A stretch of 64,000 nt of DNA from positions 60,001-124,000 of the forward strand of contig JAXRKP010000982.1 in NCBI GenBank assembly GCA_037039925.1, in the 5' to 3' direction. The stretch is from Doris montereyensis (Eukaryota; Mollusca; Gastropoda; Nudibranchia; Dorididae). Shown piece after piece: positions 12,501 through 25,377 of this stretch (its first letter is position 1; each line of letters starts with the position of its first letter). The translations under genes and the position numbers were made by a program. Under the pieces are notes generated by a model. The model had not been told where the DNA came from. It saw only the letters and a list, made by a program, of their open reading frames with translations, and did not search any database.

Positions 12501-15500
12501 ATGCTCCTACCGACCAACAAGAAAGAAATAAGAAAGGGAAGCCTGTTCTTTGACAAATGATTCACATCAAGATGTGGAAATAGAATTTCCCACAATGTAT
12601 TGACATGTAGAATATGAGGAGCCCGTAAAACATGTGGCTTTCAGCAGGAGTGTGCTAAATTACCATGCTTTTGAGCAATAAGGTTTTCAATATAGTGCAT
12701 GTACCAAATTATATCTCTTATTGAGGAAAAACAATATACAGACTAATTTACCCCATTATCTATCAAAAAATGCTTTTTATAACGATAAATGCGTAACTTT
12801 CCCTGCTAACGCCATTACAAAATATCCTGCTCTACACAATGCTAGACTAGTTATTTTTTCCTTGAAGAAATTTATTAATTTTTCAGCCCGTCGGGGCATG
12901 AACCCACAAACTTTTGGTTAAGAGGCTGACAAATTGCCTCTGGACCACCATGTCACAATATATATGGTAAATTACAATTTCATTGTTTCCCTCAACTTTG
13001 AGTGGAATTTTCATTTATCTAAGCCGCTATGTCGAACAGGTCACTATTAAAAAGTTGGAATAGTACCGTTCACCTGTGTAACCTTAGTACCAAATTCTGA
13101 CTTGATCTAATAATTGTAAGTATGAGTCGGTCATTAGATCTGTAATGAAAAGCCTGCCTAACCTAAGTATTGAATACTGTACCGTTACTTGATATCGCCC
13201 TGCACCCTTTTGTGTAGTCAGTAAGAGGTGCACTGATTGTGGATCTATCAGTAAGAAGTGCAATCGGTCTTGCATAAAGACGTCTTAGACAGTATAGCAT
13301 TTTAGGGTACAACATATGCTGTGTTGGCAGCCGACGATTGACCATCCAGATCATGTGCTGCAAACATTGCAGTACGCTGTGCTTGCTGTGTAGTGTCAGT
13401 TTGACGACATACAACACAGATGATAACGTAAGGAAAAGTCAAGTATGCAAAAAATATTGCAAAAAATATATCCAGTCACCAAATACTGAAAATTACCCTG
13501 TACATAGGGACCATAGCGGAATATAGGTTATTGCAACTTTGGATATTCACCACAATTTTGTCGTGATTAACCCAAGCCGACTTCAACTTCATGAATCAAA
13601 GAAAAATTATTTCAAAGCAAAGCGCATGTCATATCATAAATGTAAATTTTGAGCACACCTGCCATTTCTTGACCATAGAGCAGAGCTTGTCACGTGTGAG
13701 GGACATGCCATGGAAATTTGTCAAGACATTTGTGCCTTGAACCTCCTCTGCGATCAATTTAAACTTGCGGAAAATAACTTCATCGTTTTGAAGATCTGCC
13801 AAACTAACTTCAAAGACACGTCCCTTGAGGCCATCACTAGCAATTTCTGAAAAGATACAAATTAAAATTTGTAATTGAAGTAATTTTGAAATTTTGACAA
13901 TTTCAATTTGTTTCAATTAAAAAAACATTTCGCATGGTACCAAATATGCAAGACTTTATTCGGTTATTTTGTAAGAATTTTTGTGTGGTAAATTACATGT
14001 GTCGATTTTTTTTAGTACTAAAAAAATTACTGGTAGCTACTGCAGTATAGGGAATCTAACCCTGTGTGCAAAGAATTAAAGAGTTTATTTGCATCGTCCC
14101 TGAATAGTAAATTAATTCACTGAATCGCCATGATTATTGATGTCTATGCCATCAGATGGGTCGTAAAAAGGCACCTTAAGATAAGAATAACCCACTTAAA
14201 ATTGTTCACATCATGCACCAAAAAAAGGTATAATCAACAATAACAAAGAAATACATTTTATGTATCCATACTCACTTGTTCCCTGGGTTCTAGTAACCAA
14301 AGTCTTGCCAATTTGCCTCACTGCAAACATGGAAGGGGCTTTTACATCATACCAATCTTTCTTCAGAAATGGATCAACTCTATATGTCAAAGACAAAAGT
14401 TAAATTAAGTAAGCAAAATATACCTCAAGGTTAACAACACAACATCATCATACCTGTAAACAGCCAATTCCAAATTTATCTGAACATTGTTTAGCACACA
14501 CCATTTTTATACACAGTATTTACAAAGCGAATTAATATAGGTGTTAATGTGTGTGTATGTTCAACAGAAGGAAAAGATTTAAATATTTATAAAAAAACAT
14601 TGAAGTTGTCAAAATGACACCTTAAAAACCCTTCAAAAGATATATTTAAATAAATTAAATCGACCGAAGATGATGCATTTAAGCGTTGTTTACAATATTA
14701 GACCCAAATAATAACCAGCGCCTTGCTCAGAAATCTTCCTAATGTACTGAGATAAGTAGTCACCATTCCAGTCTCTAATCAACACCATATTTCTGACAGC
14801 CCATTCAATTTAAAGAAGGCCGCTGTTACCATCAACAAAAAGAATGTTAGATCTAGAATATAGATTAGCGGTTCTCAACCTTTTTTGGCCCATGCACCCG
14901 TTCATATATTATGTCAGAATGTCATTCCCTTCTTTTCAAAGTTGTCTGCCTCAAAAGAACATGTAGTGTGTTAATTTCTTATCTTAATCTTTGTGATCTT
15001 AATCCCCCATAGGGGAGAATTTCCTCCGGGATGAGAACCACTGAGATCTAACAATATCAATTACAAGATCTTTAAGGCAATAGATGTAGAATTAGAATCG
15101 AGAACATAAAAAACAAAATATTGAAGGTAAAGGGATAGTGGGTTCAAGGTTAGTGATAGCTGTAGATGTTAAAAAAAAAGGCTGAGACCCAACTGTCACC
15201 ACTACGATACCCCCTCCCTCTTAAATATTTGGCGATGGTATTCCCATCTGGCAACCCATTCTTTGTTTCACAAGGACATCAATTCTTAAGGAGTATATCT
15301 ACCCGAAAGAATAAAATAAAAATCAGAAGAGTGAACGGGCAGCGCAAACGAAAAGGGTGTGAAGATATCCCCAGGACAATCGCACTTAAGCACCGACATT
15401 TCAGCCCACACCAAAATGGATTACAAACTAGTTCAATCATGATACTCTCCTAGCCGCTCTACAAGCATGTCATGAAGTGTGTTCCCAAGTTGTCTTCCTA

Positions 15501-17760
15501 TTATTACTCCCAGATTAGCATCACTGACCATAGCTACAGCTACACTGCGGCGGTGTTAAAGCGGACGTAATAATATGAAAACTTGGAAAAACGCCGCCCT
15601 AAACCCGCCCCTCTCTCCCATGAAGATAACAAACAGAACCTGTAATGGAGTCATTTTTTATTATGCAGTGGTCTCCTGGACACCCCCCCCCCCCCCGCCC
15701 CCCACAAGGTAGAAACATGATTTTTAAAGTGAAAATCTAATAAGAATCACACATATTGCTCAGTCCCGAGTTAGGCCTAGAGGACCGGTGAACACAGAAC
15801 ATGGATCTAGTCTAGGATACACTGTGTGGAGAGAGAAGAGATAGAGAGAGAACGATCGCACTTCTAACCGGCCTATAATTTAGACAGTCCAACAATGATC
15901 AGTCCTGGAGGCTAGTGAGAGAGAGAAGGGGAATACGGTACATCTGCATTGTGGTCAGTCGGCAAGAGAGTGAGTCAAAGTTCAAAGCATGATAATGCAA
16001 TGCTGATGTCCCCATAGAGCAGTGCTACTGAAACTATCTGACGTGGCGGAGTGCCACTTGTTTTTTCAATGTGCCAGGGATAGGCGAGCGAAATAAGCAT
16101 AATATAGCCTACTCATAGTAAAAATAGACCAGATGCTTAATCTATACGTACCGGCAGATGATGGTTCGTCGGTACGCGTATCACACTTTGAAATAGCACT
16201 ACCCTAAAATGGCAGTGTGTGTATTCAGGCAACGAGAGAAAGAGAAGAGACGCTGGCCTCTCATTGGCAAGCCAGTTAACCAGTCAGAAAGCATTAATTC
16301 AAAAGAGGATTAACCCAAGAAAAGCGCCGGCCCTAAATAAAGGACGTGTTTCTGTCCGCCCAGAAGTGCGCAGGCCCTATATTAATGGCCGTCGGTACTA
16401 GCACAGGAAGCACACAGGCCCTAAATTTGGGGGCGAGACACCTAGGCTTCTTGAATAGGAATTTCCACTTTCCTTAGCCTACATGGTTTATGACGTAGTT
16501 CATAGCTAAATAACAGCCAACGAGATTACAATTTATTTGAAGCTCGTGGCTTTCCTGATAGCCTCGTTATCATTCGTCAAAGTGACGCTTTCCCATTCAA
16601 CACACTTCGTGAGAGGTCTAAGTTGATTACACGGCTATTGCTGCTGTTCCTTAGTTTAAGTTTCTCGTTGCAATAACATCTCAATAAGAATTCCTTAGGC
16701 CCTATTCTTTCAACTTATAGAAAATGCATGTTTAATAGGTCTTTTATCCTCTATAGGCCTAAACGTGAACTTCTTGTTCAAACTATGTCTAGATCCTAGC
16801 TTCCTCCATAGCACACACTCATTTTTTCATGCAAATGGCTGGGGAAACCCCTCACTGTACGGTCCCTTCCGGTAACACCGCAAGCTGTACTTGGGTTAAA
16901 TGGATTAAAAGAAGGTGAGAAGGTAACAAGGAGGAGGAATATTCAACAAGCCTCTCTTGATCCGTCCTTTCCCAGCAAATTCCAGGTATCGCGCTAAGGT
17001 TTGTAGGAGGCAAATGGGAAATCCATGCATAGCAAACCGGCATTTTACAAGTCATAGCCTTATTAGGGTAAGATCTAGATCTAAATAGTGTTACCTCTGA
17101 TGTGCACGAATAGATTGTAGACTTCTATGGAAATTATCTCTGCCATTGCCTTAAATAAGTAGAATCTAGATCTAGACTGCATACTACATGTCTGTGATCA
17201 TAGTGTGATGCATTGATGCAGCAGTACAAAGCAGGCAGACATAGATCAACAGCATTTTTCAATTTTCAAATATAAAGCCAGAACCAAAAATTGAAATAAA
17301 GGCAAGACTGCATTCAAAACACTAACGTGTCAGTAACATAACATGTCCATCGTCAGTCAAGGTGGCCTTTGGATCGATGCTCGAGATCTAAGTCTGGTTC
17401 CCAGATAGAAATTAGATCTATTTCTTGTTCATGAAAATGGGACCAATTCCTAATAGTCCTCCCGCTACAAATATACTGGCAAACTAGCAAGACAAACACT
17501 GTTTAGACTTAATTCTAGATGCATAGAACATTGAAGATTGTGTGTTCATTTTACTGTTTATGTTTTCGATCCAGTCTCGGACTAGACTACATCTATCTAT
17601 GAAAATCGGAATATTAAAACGACAATCCATATCCAAACGTGCACGAATAGAATTCACAAGATTGTAAAGATTTCATATAAATATGTTTCAGTTACTTACA
17701 TCTTCTTCTTTGTGCCCTTTTACCTCCTTTCGTGAGGCGTTTATTCTTTCCGACAGCCAT
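6586..17760 (-). CDS. RPS3A: 40S ribosomal protein S3a (eS1), seven coding exons
   Basis: Core small-subunit ribosomal protein of the cytosol. Exons read on the minus strand: 17760-17700, 14379-14276, 13846-13659, 11937-11812, 9921-9839, 8927-8818 and 6707-6586 (stop TAA at 6588-6586). Every internal boundary has AG/GT and the phases fit: 2, 1, 0, 0, 2, 1. The spliced product is 264 residues, equal to human RPS3A. Landmarks include the [14 protein letters not shown] start, [10 protein letters not shown] in exon 2, [20 protein letters not shown] in exon 3, TTDGYLLR and FTKKRNNQ in exon 4, [10 protein letters not shown] and YPLHDV in exon 6, and the C-terminal [10 protein letters not shown]. 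Exon 1 lacks one base in the GTAAAAGGG run: read literally the frame fails to join exon 2, but one extra base gives the conserved KKG-KKK-VDPF passage exactly. This is probably an assembly error, because every other exon is intact. Introns hold transposon copies and a snoRNA candidate. Identification is secure. Confidence 0.95.
7150..7215. repeat. Near-perfect 66-nt hairpin (MITE- or pre-miRNA-like) in the last RPS3A intron
   Basis: GATTTTCCTGGAATGA (7166-7181) and its exact reverse complement (7186-7201) are separated by only four bases. An outer 8-bp arm pair, AAAATGAC (7150-7157) and GTCATTTT (7208-7215), extends the stem after a short internal mismatch. The motif GAAAATCTGTTTAG on the 3' arm also occurs in the dispersed repeat at about 12095, which suggests a palindromic MITE rather than a dedicated RNA gene. 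Confidence 0.6.
8155..8216 (-). ncRNA. Candidate C/D box snoRNA in the last RPS3A intron
   Basis: On the minus strand an 8-nt flank AAAGTAAG (8216-8209) is followed by a box-C-like ACGATGA (8208-8202), about 35 nt, box D CTGA (8166-8163) and the flank CTTTCTTT (8162-8155). The flanks pair at 7 of 8 positions, forming the terminal stem next to boxes C and D. A C'-like TGATTGA lies between. Ribosomal protein introns commonly host C/D snoRNAs, and vertebrate RPS3A introns host SNORD73. Box C deviates at one position (C for T), and I could not assign an rRNA target, so this is a candidate only. Confidence 0.35.
9255..9690. repeat. Diverged relative of the TTAA-flanked element in RPS3A intron
   Basis: Shares ordered blocks with 10612-11687: a 'tatcaagtt...gtac/actcgtttt' block, 'cctatttgaagagtcta' versus 'cttatttgaggatctat', 'atgcgcacctgttata' versus 'ctgcgcacctattat', 'ccaagatggcgg...ccatggca' versus 'ccaatatggcgg...cgtggca', and an 'aatttagacatg' block. 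No TIR is visible at its ends. It ends near a short C-run at about 9607. Confidence 0.6.
10612..11687. mobile_element. Non-autonomous DNA transposon with TTAA target duplication (piggyBac-like MITE)
   Basis: Terminal inverted repeats GGGGAGGAGCAGGTTCT (10612-10628) and AGAACCCGCTCCTCCCC (11671-11687) match at 16 of 17 positions in inverted orientation. TTAA lies immediately outside both ends (10608-10611 and 11688-11691), the target duplication typical of the piggyBac superfamily. The 1076-bp interior has no long open frame. It sits in the RPS3A intron between exons 4 and 5. The superfamily assignment rests on TTAA plus TIR only. Confidence 0.8.
12052..12315. repeat. Dispersed repeat, family D copy 1
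   Basis: Blocks shared with 42115-42560 in the same order: 'tttttggaaga', 'gaaaatct..gtttagatca', 'ttttctattggttaa', and later 'tgtcc..cactctc/tac-aaatcaa-gcc'. Non-coding. It is unclear whether this is a MITE or a SINE. Confidence 0.5.
12884..12957 (-). mobile_element. SINE family 1 head fragment
   Basis: The minus strand reads a tRNA-like head: box A TGGTCCAGAGGC, then 'gcctcttaaccaaaagtttg', then box B GGGTTCATGCCCC. It matches the head of the SINE at 60331-60633 but lacks the body. Confidence 0.6.
12977..13095 (+). repeat. Dispersed repeat, family A partial copy
   Basis: Carries the 'tttcattgtttccct', 'gtcgaacaggtca' and 'aaaagttggaatagtaccgt' blocks of family A (415-670). Lies in the RPS3A intron between exons 3 and 4, next to the SINE head at 12884. 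Confidence 0.6.
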
Positions 17761-19150
17761 GATGAGGGCCCTAAGTGTAAAAGGAAGTGTTTTGGTACCG
17801 GACGAGGATTGTGGGACTCTTCGTCGTACACCTGATTCGCTTTTCCTGTTAGGGCTACTCGTTGATACTAACTACTTGCTGTCTTCTCTAGTATCGCGTT
17901 ATTCGAGCACTCTCTTACTGATGTTACGCGAACACAACAGCGAACGCGTCACGTTTTCTTTTACGCTGCGACGGTGAATACTGAACGTTGAGCTAAAAGT
18001 GATAAACGACAAAAAAAATGGCAACTCCACCAATAAAGCAAACGACTTATCTGAAAGGCCAAATCATAGGCAGCAGGCAAAATGATGCTTGTTCGTCAAA
18101 TGTAAAAGACACAATCTCATAGGAATGAGGCCGCAGTCATAATCAAAAGAAACGCTACACTTGTTTTTATAACACTTGCTTTTAAGACGCTAGATTTTTT
18201 TTATAAAGGAAATACATATTACTGATGCATATATTCAATTCTGCAGAATTTAATACCATAACAAATGCTCTACACTTATGCAATGATTTTATACGAAAGT
18301 TTGAAGATTATCTGTCAGAAAATCAATTTCTCAACGAAATTTAAAGGAAAATACGCTGCATCCGATTGTTAATAGAAGTCACTTTTACAAATATTAGTGC
18401 AATATGCCACTTTGAGCGTTCATTATATCTGTGGACTAACGGAAAATGTGCAATTTTAGATGCCTAGATCTAAATCAAGGTTCAGCCTACAGATTTTTTT
18501 AAAATGCCATGATTGAGTTTAGAAGACAGGGCGAGAGCTAGCTTTGGATCAGCTAGAAGCATGCGGACTCTTTACGGTACCGGTATTGTTAAGAAGACGG
18601 ATGAATTTGAAAGCATCGCTGATAGACCGAAAGCAGGATGCCCTCATGAAACAACGTGACATTTTATGATACTTTATGTGACATTTGGGAAGAAATTGAT
18701 CAAAATATTGTTTACAGGCCAATGTCATCGATGCCATGTCGAGTCAAATCCGCCATTCAAGCTCACACGCACCAAACATTGAACTTCAAATAATGCACTC
18801 TAGGGCTTTTCGCGTTTTGATGATTCAGATTTTAAAAGATAAGCAATTATAATTAAATGAACTATTAGAGTTCTTTTTTTTAACAATTGTGCTTTCGAAA
18901 TACATTTTTCAACTTGTTGTTTGTATACTTTTGTAAACTCGCTATTTGTTGAAGTGCCAACATTTTCCAAATTGAAAGTAGAATAATATAGGCTACACCA
19001 GTTTTAAACTTACTATATCTAAACATCTGGTAACAGCATCCTCATAAACGAGTGCAGCATTTGTTTTGATCATGACTGTATAATGATTTGGTACATGACG
19101 TGATGGTAGGCCTACAGATGCGGTATGCATATTCACATCCCATAGACAGA
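17761..19150. other. Intergenic region upstream of RPS3A
   Basis: Contains the presumed RPS3A promoter next to 17760-17800 and a short repeat fragment at about 17990-18040 ('caactccaccaataaag', family E). No convincing exon was found on either strand. The missing first exon of MAD2L2 could lie here or further right. Confidence 0.4.
17776..17795 (-). promoter_or_regulatory. Candidate 5'TOP tract / transcription start of RPS3A
   Basis: About 20-30 bases upstream of the RPS3A ATG the minus strand carries a pyrimidine run (CACTTCCTTTTACAC). Ribosomal protein mRNAs normally begin with a C followed by a pyrimidine tract (TOP), which couples their translation to mTOR signalling. The position and composition fit a very short TOP leader. 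The exact start base is inferred. Confidence 0.45.
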
Positions 19151-19154
19151 TGCT

Positions 19155-19260
19155 AGATATTCCTTGTTTGTTGTCTGACGTGTTTGTTCTGTCTTTATTG
19201 GTGGAGTTGTCACTGTTTGTCGTATATCACTCTTGACTTCACTCTACTGTGGCTCCTTTC
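19155..19260 (+). repeat. Family E repeat, 3' end fragment
   Basis: Contains 'ttgtttgttgtctgacg', 'tgtttgttctgtctttattg', then 'gtggagttgtcact', the terminal part of the repeat better preserved at 39380-40035 and 55228-55910. Confidence 0.6.
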
Positions 19261-19469
19261 TGAACATTGAGCTACAGACATCTAAGATTGTCTAAAGACG
19301 ATCTTTTGGTGAAATGGGCAGAGCTAAACAGAGGTGCGTTCATAGACATTTGGGTGCGTTCCATCAGTAGGCAATGTTATATTCATCTCCAGAAAACGAA
19401 ACCCAATTGTGTACAACTACACACTACACAGTCACATATTTTAGTATGTAATATCTGCCAAGTGCAATG

Positions 19470-19840
19470 TACATACAAAAAGGAATCATCATAAAATCCG
19501 ATCTAAACAAGGATGAACACATAACAAATATCGTAACAAACGCCAAAAAAGACCCGAGAGTTTCTCCGAAGAAACCTGAAGATCAAATTAGCAAACATGA
19601 AGGAGAAAGCATACACATCGTTAGTTCAAACTGTTCGACCAATTGTTCAATACGCCATTACTGTTTGGAATCCCCACACTAAAATGTAGATAGACCAGGT
19701 CGAAACGGTACAAAGGAGGGGTGCTTGTTTTGCAACAGGGAGGCGCCATGCCACCTCAAGTGTGAGCAACATGCTAGAGGCAATTCCTTTAATAGAGGAA
19801 AAACAAAATGCTCAACTTACAAGATCCCCGATATCAACCC
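19470..19840 (+). mobile_element. LINE fragment (C-terminal end of a non-LTR reverse transcriptase)
   Basis: In shifting frames the sequence reads SDLNKDEHITNIVTNA, then NLKIKLANMKEKAYTSL, VRPIVQYAITVWNPHT, a 'QVETVQRRGACF' stretch and SSVSNMLEAI. These are the ordered signature blocks of the region after the RT domain in CR1/L2-related LINEs. Frameshifts and a stop after WNPHTKM show that it is dead. Confidence 0.7.
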
Positions 19841-20548
19841 ACGATAACATCTTCATCTCAGTCTCTAGCACCAAAAAGTAAAGAAAACTTTAATTTTTCA
19901 GTTCTACCGAAAGAAACTACTTTCGCATCCACTTTAAACTCCTTCATACACATCCTACATCACTACATCAATATACTAAATTATATATATACCGGTATCC
20001 TCAGCCATTGTATATTCATTTCCAACATCAATCTCAAATATGTCAGAATCTTCAGAAGTGAATGTGAACATTATTAGTAATACAAGACAGAACCAGAACA
20101 GGATAGCCTTGTGATGTGCTTGCTTTTGCTATCAATAGCCGCTTGCCAATAGCCCGACAAACGCTCCATGCGAAAGGGTATGCTTGCAAAGCGTGAGCGA
20201 ATCGCTTATGTACCAAACGCATCTCAAAAGTCACACACACTATGAAGAAGAAATTATTACATGTATATATGCACCCCTATATAATCTATAACAATTGTTA
20301 TTCTCATCATTTTTATGTTGTCATCATGGTACTGTAAGTGGGGTAGGATGCTTTAAAGGAGATCACGAATAGAAGTAAAAATGTCTGAAGAAAAGAAAAA
20401 GAGAGCTTGTTAGTCAGTTTATTTTACGGGGTTGTTTTTATTCTATTTTTTTCTCTATTTCAAGACAGCAACATCGCTTGCCCTTGTCTAATCCACCATC
20501 AACTGTTCCCTCACTTTTATTGCAAACAAATGATTTAAGGACTGTATG

Positions 20549-20551
<3 letters not shown>

Positions 20552-20601
<50 letters not shown>
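20552..20601. repeat. (TA)n microsatellite
   Basis: Uninterrupted TA dinucleotide run of about 50 bases. Confidence 0.95.
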
Positions 20602-20603
<2 letters not shown>

Positions 20604-23600
20604 ATAAGCTGGTAAATAATATGCGTCAATGTAAATAATATGAATATTGAAACAGGATGGCATGGATGGGAAAGGTGTAGACATGAAAGAATGGTATGCG
20701 ACATCGTCATAATGATTTGAACGACCGGTATTTTATTTGTATCATGAGTCTAAACCAGTCCAGATAATAATTAAGGCATAACTTAATTAATCATCACTGT
20801 TAAACCTTACTAACGACTATTACATGCGCTAGAATTAACAGTAGGTAAGAGCCTGTACCCACGGTACACTATGTACTTCTTCTGACTGGGGCCGTCTGCC
20901 TCTCGCGCTCACTCCAGTCTCACTAGATCTAGTATAACCGACTCTTTGTCGGCTCAGGATGATATTGTCCTATCTACACATTAACTCGTTTCAAGTAAAA
21001 ACGGCATTGGAGGTTAAAGCCTGGAAGGGAATCTAGAGTAAGGACACGACAAGCTACTTAAACCGAATTTGGATACACTTTTTGGTGAGACAGAGACAGG
21101 ACAATTGGCGACTGTTAATCTGATAATGATCAAAATTCCAAAGTCGTCAAATTTGTAGTTAGGACAATATTCTTATTAACCGACGGCTCGTCAATGTCTA
21201 AGTACATCGTATATAGGTGTAAACTAGTGACAACGATAGGTCTAGTTGGTGTTCAGCATCTTTAGGTTTCGAGTAATACGCTTTGACGAAGGGTATTGAA
21301 TAGTATCGAGTAATGTCTCGAGTAGCGCCGGTGCCTACTTTTTAGAGAAATCTACAATTTGCTCTTAAGAATATTATATTGTATATTATTTTCTTATATA
21401 GACACTTACATATTATTAGACTATATTACACCTTTTGTGTCGTTAAGTCATATGATAATCATATTCCGTTGACGGCAAAAACAAACGCATGACAAATTTT
21501 GCGGATGAACTATTCACATTTCATAGGTATAGGATCGTGCCTTATCACATGATTCTGAATTTATATTTTTTATAATTTGTACATGTTGACCTTTTGTTGT
21601 TTTTGCCTTAGCAAGAATATTTGTAAAAAGTGAAAGTAGGAGGCACGGAAAGTCTAGATCTACGAAGATTCAGATTTTTAACGATATCGGTAATATCACA
21701 CAACTGGATATTATAAAGATATCTAGATCTAGAAAACTTTATGATATTTCCAAGCAACATAACTATCGTTGGGCTAGGTGAGCGATTGAATTCATTTTTA
21801 AGCTTTTACAAATTGAAATTATCGTCGCTAGGATTTACTCAGGTTACTGTTACTGCGATGAGTTGAGTGGGCAGTAGTATACTATACTGTATTACTAGTT
21901 AAGTAGGCCCTACATAATTACATTTAATTTATTACATTATCGTTATTACTGAGACTTACCCTTGCTTCATAATTCTTACTTACTGACCTTTCCCTGAAAA
22001 CAAAAGAAAAGGCTAAAGAAAAGAAAAAATAGACATTTTCTCAGTGTGTGAGAGGGGGAGGATTTTAGCCTTCAGAGTTTCACTGGTTTGTGATCAATTT
22101 TTCAAAAGGTAAATTCTATTTGTTATTAGATCTAGATAGATCTATTATATAATAGCATCTAAGCAGTATTACTTGCAAATTAAATTTAAACGCTACCAAG
22201 TTTTACGTTTAGAAATATAATCAAAAGAATAAGCAAACGGTCAACGGAACTACGACACTTTCGAGTCTCTCTTCCCTCTGTCCCAGTCTGATATGTCACA
22301 CTGTCCGTTGCAATGACATTTTAACAATAGATTTAACTGCTCATGTTCAAATAAACAGTCTATGTTCATTGTCTTGAGTTACTCATTGTGCCTGATTGGC
22401 GGATTGACTGAAACCTGTCTCATATAGTCCAGAAAAACTGCTGCAACTCAGAGCAACCTCTCAAAAACAGGCTCTGTATTTCTTCTCCTCTTGTGATCCA
22501 CAACAGCTACGAGTGGTTAATTTGGAATTTTTGCTGCAAAAAAATGAAAGAGTCATCAGGATCAGAACAGTAGTTATTTTCAGCGAAAAACTGAAATGAT
22601 TGAAGAGCTTGAACATTAAGTTAAATATCTTTCTACGATTCAGTTGAATCTGAAATGCATACATGTAGAGTCATACTTAAAATGTGTCCCTCTCATAGAC
22701 ACTTATTTTAACCACTCGTACAAAAAAATCAGAGGTGTAGAGCAAACATGTTTGTGTCCAGATTAAAAAAAAAATTGTTACGTTTCCAGCAGCTAAAGTT
22801 GGTTCCATGTGTATATAAAATTTAGCAGTCAGAGAGTTAATAGTAATACAACTACATCTACATCCCATATATATAATATATATTATATATGTGTCAGTAT
22901 GTTTTAAAAAGCAAAAAATAAAAAAGCTCCTAGAAAAAATTAAAGCCCTCATGCATACCTTCCTTTCTGCAATTGGCGAAAAACACTCAAACATTATTAC
23001 TAATTACCATTATCCCTATAAAGCGCACAATGTGCTTAGAAAAATGGAGCCAGAGGTGCACTTATTAGGGATGCATTGAATACCTTTCTGACCTCACTTC
23101 TTATCATGTAATGTCTTTTTCATTGCTAACAATTGCCTGTGGTTGCATTGTTTTTTATGTTTGGTTTGACATGCATGCATAAAAAGTACTGCATATTAAC
23201 AATGCCCATTTTATCCTTGAATTGCTAATCTCTCCGACTATTTGTTTCTATTTCTTTTATGATCACACACTCACGCACAACGATCTCGCGCCTCCTAAAT
23301 TCATCCATCAATAATTGCTTCACTGAATCACATAGTGGGATGTGTTGCTTTGGGAGATTTGATATATGAATAATTGCCCTTTGGGGATGATTAACCCTTG
23401 TAAGGCTAACCTGCCGGCTGACCTCAATATCGATTGATAAACTCGTTCCGCTGTGTACGAGGCTTCCGCACGTGACACCGATAGTTTTCTCGCCCTTCTG
23501 ACGAGGCTGCCACGCTTGACCACGACGTACCTGTGATTGTTGTGATTGGTTTTGTTCTTTGTTGAGTAAGGTGACATAGCGGGCAATTCATTTTGTTACT

Positions 23601-24116
23601 GTTATTGTCATCGTATTTATATTGCATTGTTTACTAACAATAACATCTATTACAGCCTACTTTTATTAAACATGAAAAGGAATAATACTGCAGTTGGCCC
23701 ATTACTAATGAAGAGGAATATGAAAGGTATAATACTAATAGATAGAAAACGGGTCAGGACCAAGAAATCTTCAGTGTGTCCAACCTTCATAAGTAACAAG
23801 GAGACATAGAAACACGTAAACACTAAACAATGCTGGACAAAACTAATACTAATAGAGCCATTGATGCAACGACTCATCGCGCAATGTTCATCAACAGAGT
23901 AAGCCTTATAACACCAATAAACAAAAAGAAAAAAAAAAAAGAAAGAAGAAAACAAAATACAACTGCCATTTAGAGACGAAGAGAGAGAGGAGGGAGGGAT
24001 AGAAAGGGAGAGAAAAAGAGGAAAGGAAACAAAAAGGAGACATTAAAAGAGAACGAGGAAGATAAAGAAAGACTAATCGAGAGGACGGAGAAGATGAGAG
24101 AGACAGAGACAGTTAC

Positions 24117-24118
<2 letters not shown>

Positions 24119-24150
<32 letters not shown>
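24119..24150. repeat. (GA)n microsatellite
   Basis: Pure GA run, embedded in a wider purine-rich plus strand from about 23920. Confidence 0.95.
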
Positions 24151-24153
<3 letters not shown>

Positions 24154-25374
24154 GGTAACATATAGAGCGGGAGGGGGCACGTTGTTGCATGGTCATTCAA
24201 TAATAGCATGGCTGACTGTCGAATTTTATGTAGTAAAGTTTCAATGAACAACATTTATTTTTACTTCTAAAGGAATCATTTCATTTTCACTCTCACATCT
24301 AAATGAAATGATGGAACTGTAATACTAGAGGAAATATCCAACTGCCTTTCGCTAATCCAATGACCAAGCCCAATGTGCATAGGTAACACATCCCATGATG
24401 AAAGAAACAGCCCCCCTGGTTTATTGCTTTCACAAGTGTGTATCACCCCAGTTGCGGCAATGCGCTCTATCCCAGACCTAACCTCAGTTATGTGCTTCCC
24501 ATGCTTTTGAAAACTCCCTCCCTACCCTATGTCTATCAGTCACTAGTGTCACCCTTTTCAATGACATGAGTGACCATCGTTTTGTATTCTTGGCTGTTTC
24601 CTTCCTACAGTTCAATAGTAATCCACCTCCTCCCAAACAAGCCACCACCCCTTACACAATCCAGTGGTTTTTCACATCTTCCTCCCACTTTTGGATGTAA
24701 CTCTCCCTCCTTGGTCCTTTTTATACAGTATGAAGATAGACTCCGGTAGTTTCTAATATCTATACACTTTAAATAGCCACCCTTCCTCTTGTCCAGATAC
24801 CACATGTCATCAAGACCACGTGAAATGGACCTGTTTTAGAAATCAAAGTTGAACGAACTCAGATGAAAGCTTCAATTTAACCTTGTATTTTCAACACTCC
24901 AATCTCTTCATTCTTATGTGAAAAAGAGGTGGAGATGCATTTTGACGTATGTGACGTTTGACAATATAACCATCAACACAATGCTCCCCCTGATTGGTCA
25001 ACCCTGAACATGGTGTCTTTCTGTTGACTGAAGGCCACTGATATATTTTATTTATATCAATCACTATTTCTTGCTTGTGGGTGGAGCTTCTTACTAAAGT
25101 AATTGACATCTGTCCAGAAGTTGTGTCGATCATACGAAGACAAGAATCTTTGGTTGTGTCCACTTTACAGATGGTCCACAGCCTGCATTTGAGTTAGAGC
25201 TTCTGTGTTTTGTTGTGTCTCTTTATAAGAAATATATTTTTACTTGAATAACCCAACAGAGTTTGGTTTAAATGAATAATAATTATTCATCTGTATAAAG
25301 TGTATTGAATAACATTATTATATTATTAGTTCTTTTTAAAACTGTGTAAACTACATCATGCTATTATATAACAC

Positions 25375-25377
<3 letters not shown>

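Larger units (their letters stand above)
19841..25370. other. Intergenic stretch without a supported gene
   Basis: AT-rich DNA with microsatellites at 20552-20601 and 24119-24150, an AT palindrome near 22862-22892, and several AGATCT/TCTAGA clusters (for example near 21720 and 22130). A moderately GC-richer patch at 23388-23590 has no recognisable product. A weak LINE-endonuclease-like stretch (FNDMSDHRFVF) lies near 24570. I see no exon that joins MAD2L2. Confidence 0.4.

Noticed and set aside
15166..15453. 95-codon frame inside RPS3A intron
   Set aside because: Opposite strand to the host gene, no recognisable domain, starts in a poly-A run; probably chance.
22862..22892. AT palindrome near 22862-22892 as a structured RNA or origin
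   Set aside because: Simple TA-rich low complexity; no conserved boxes around it.
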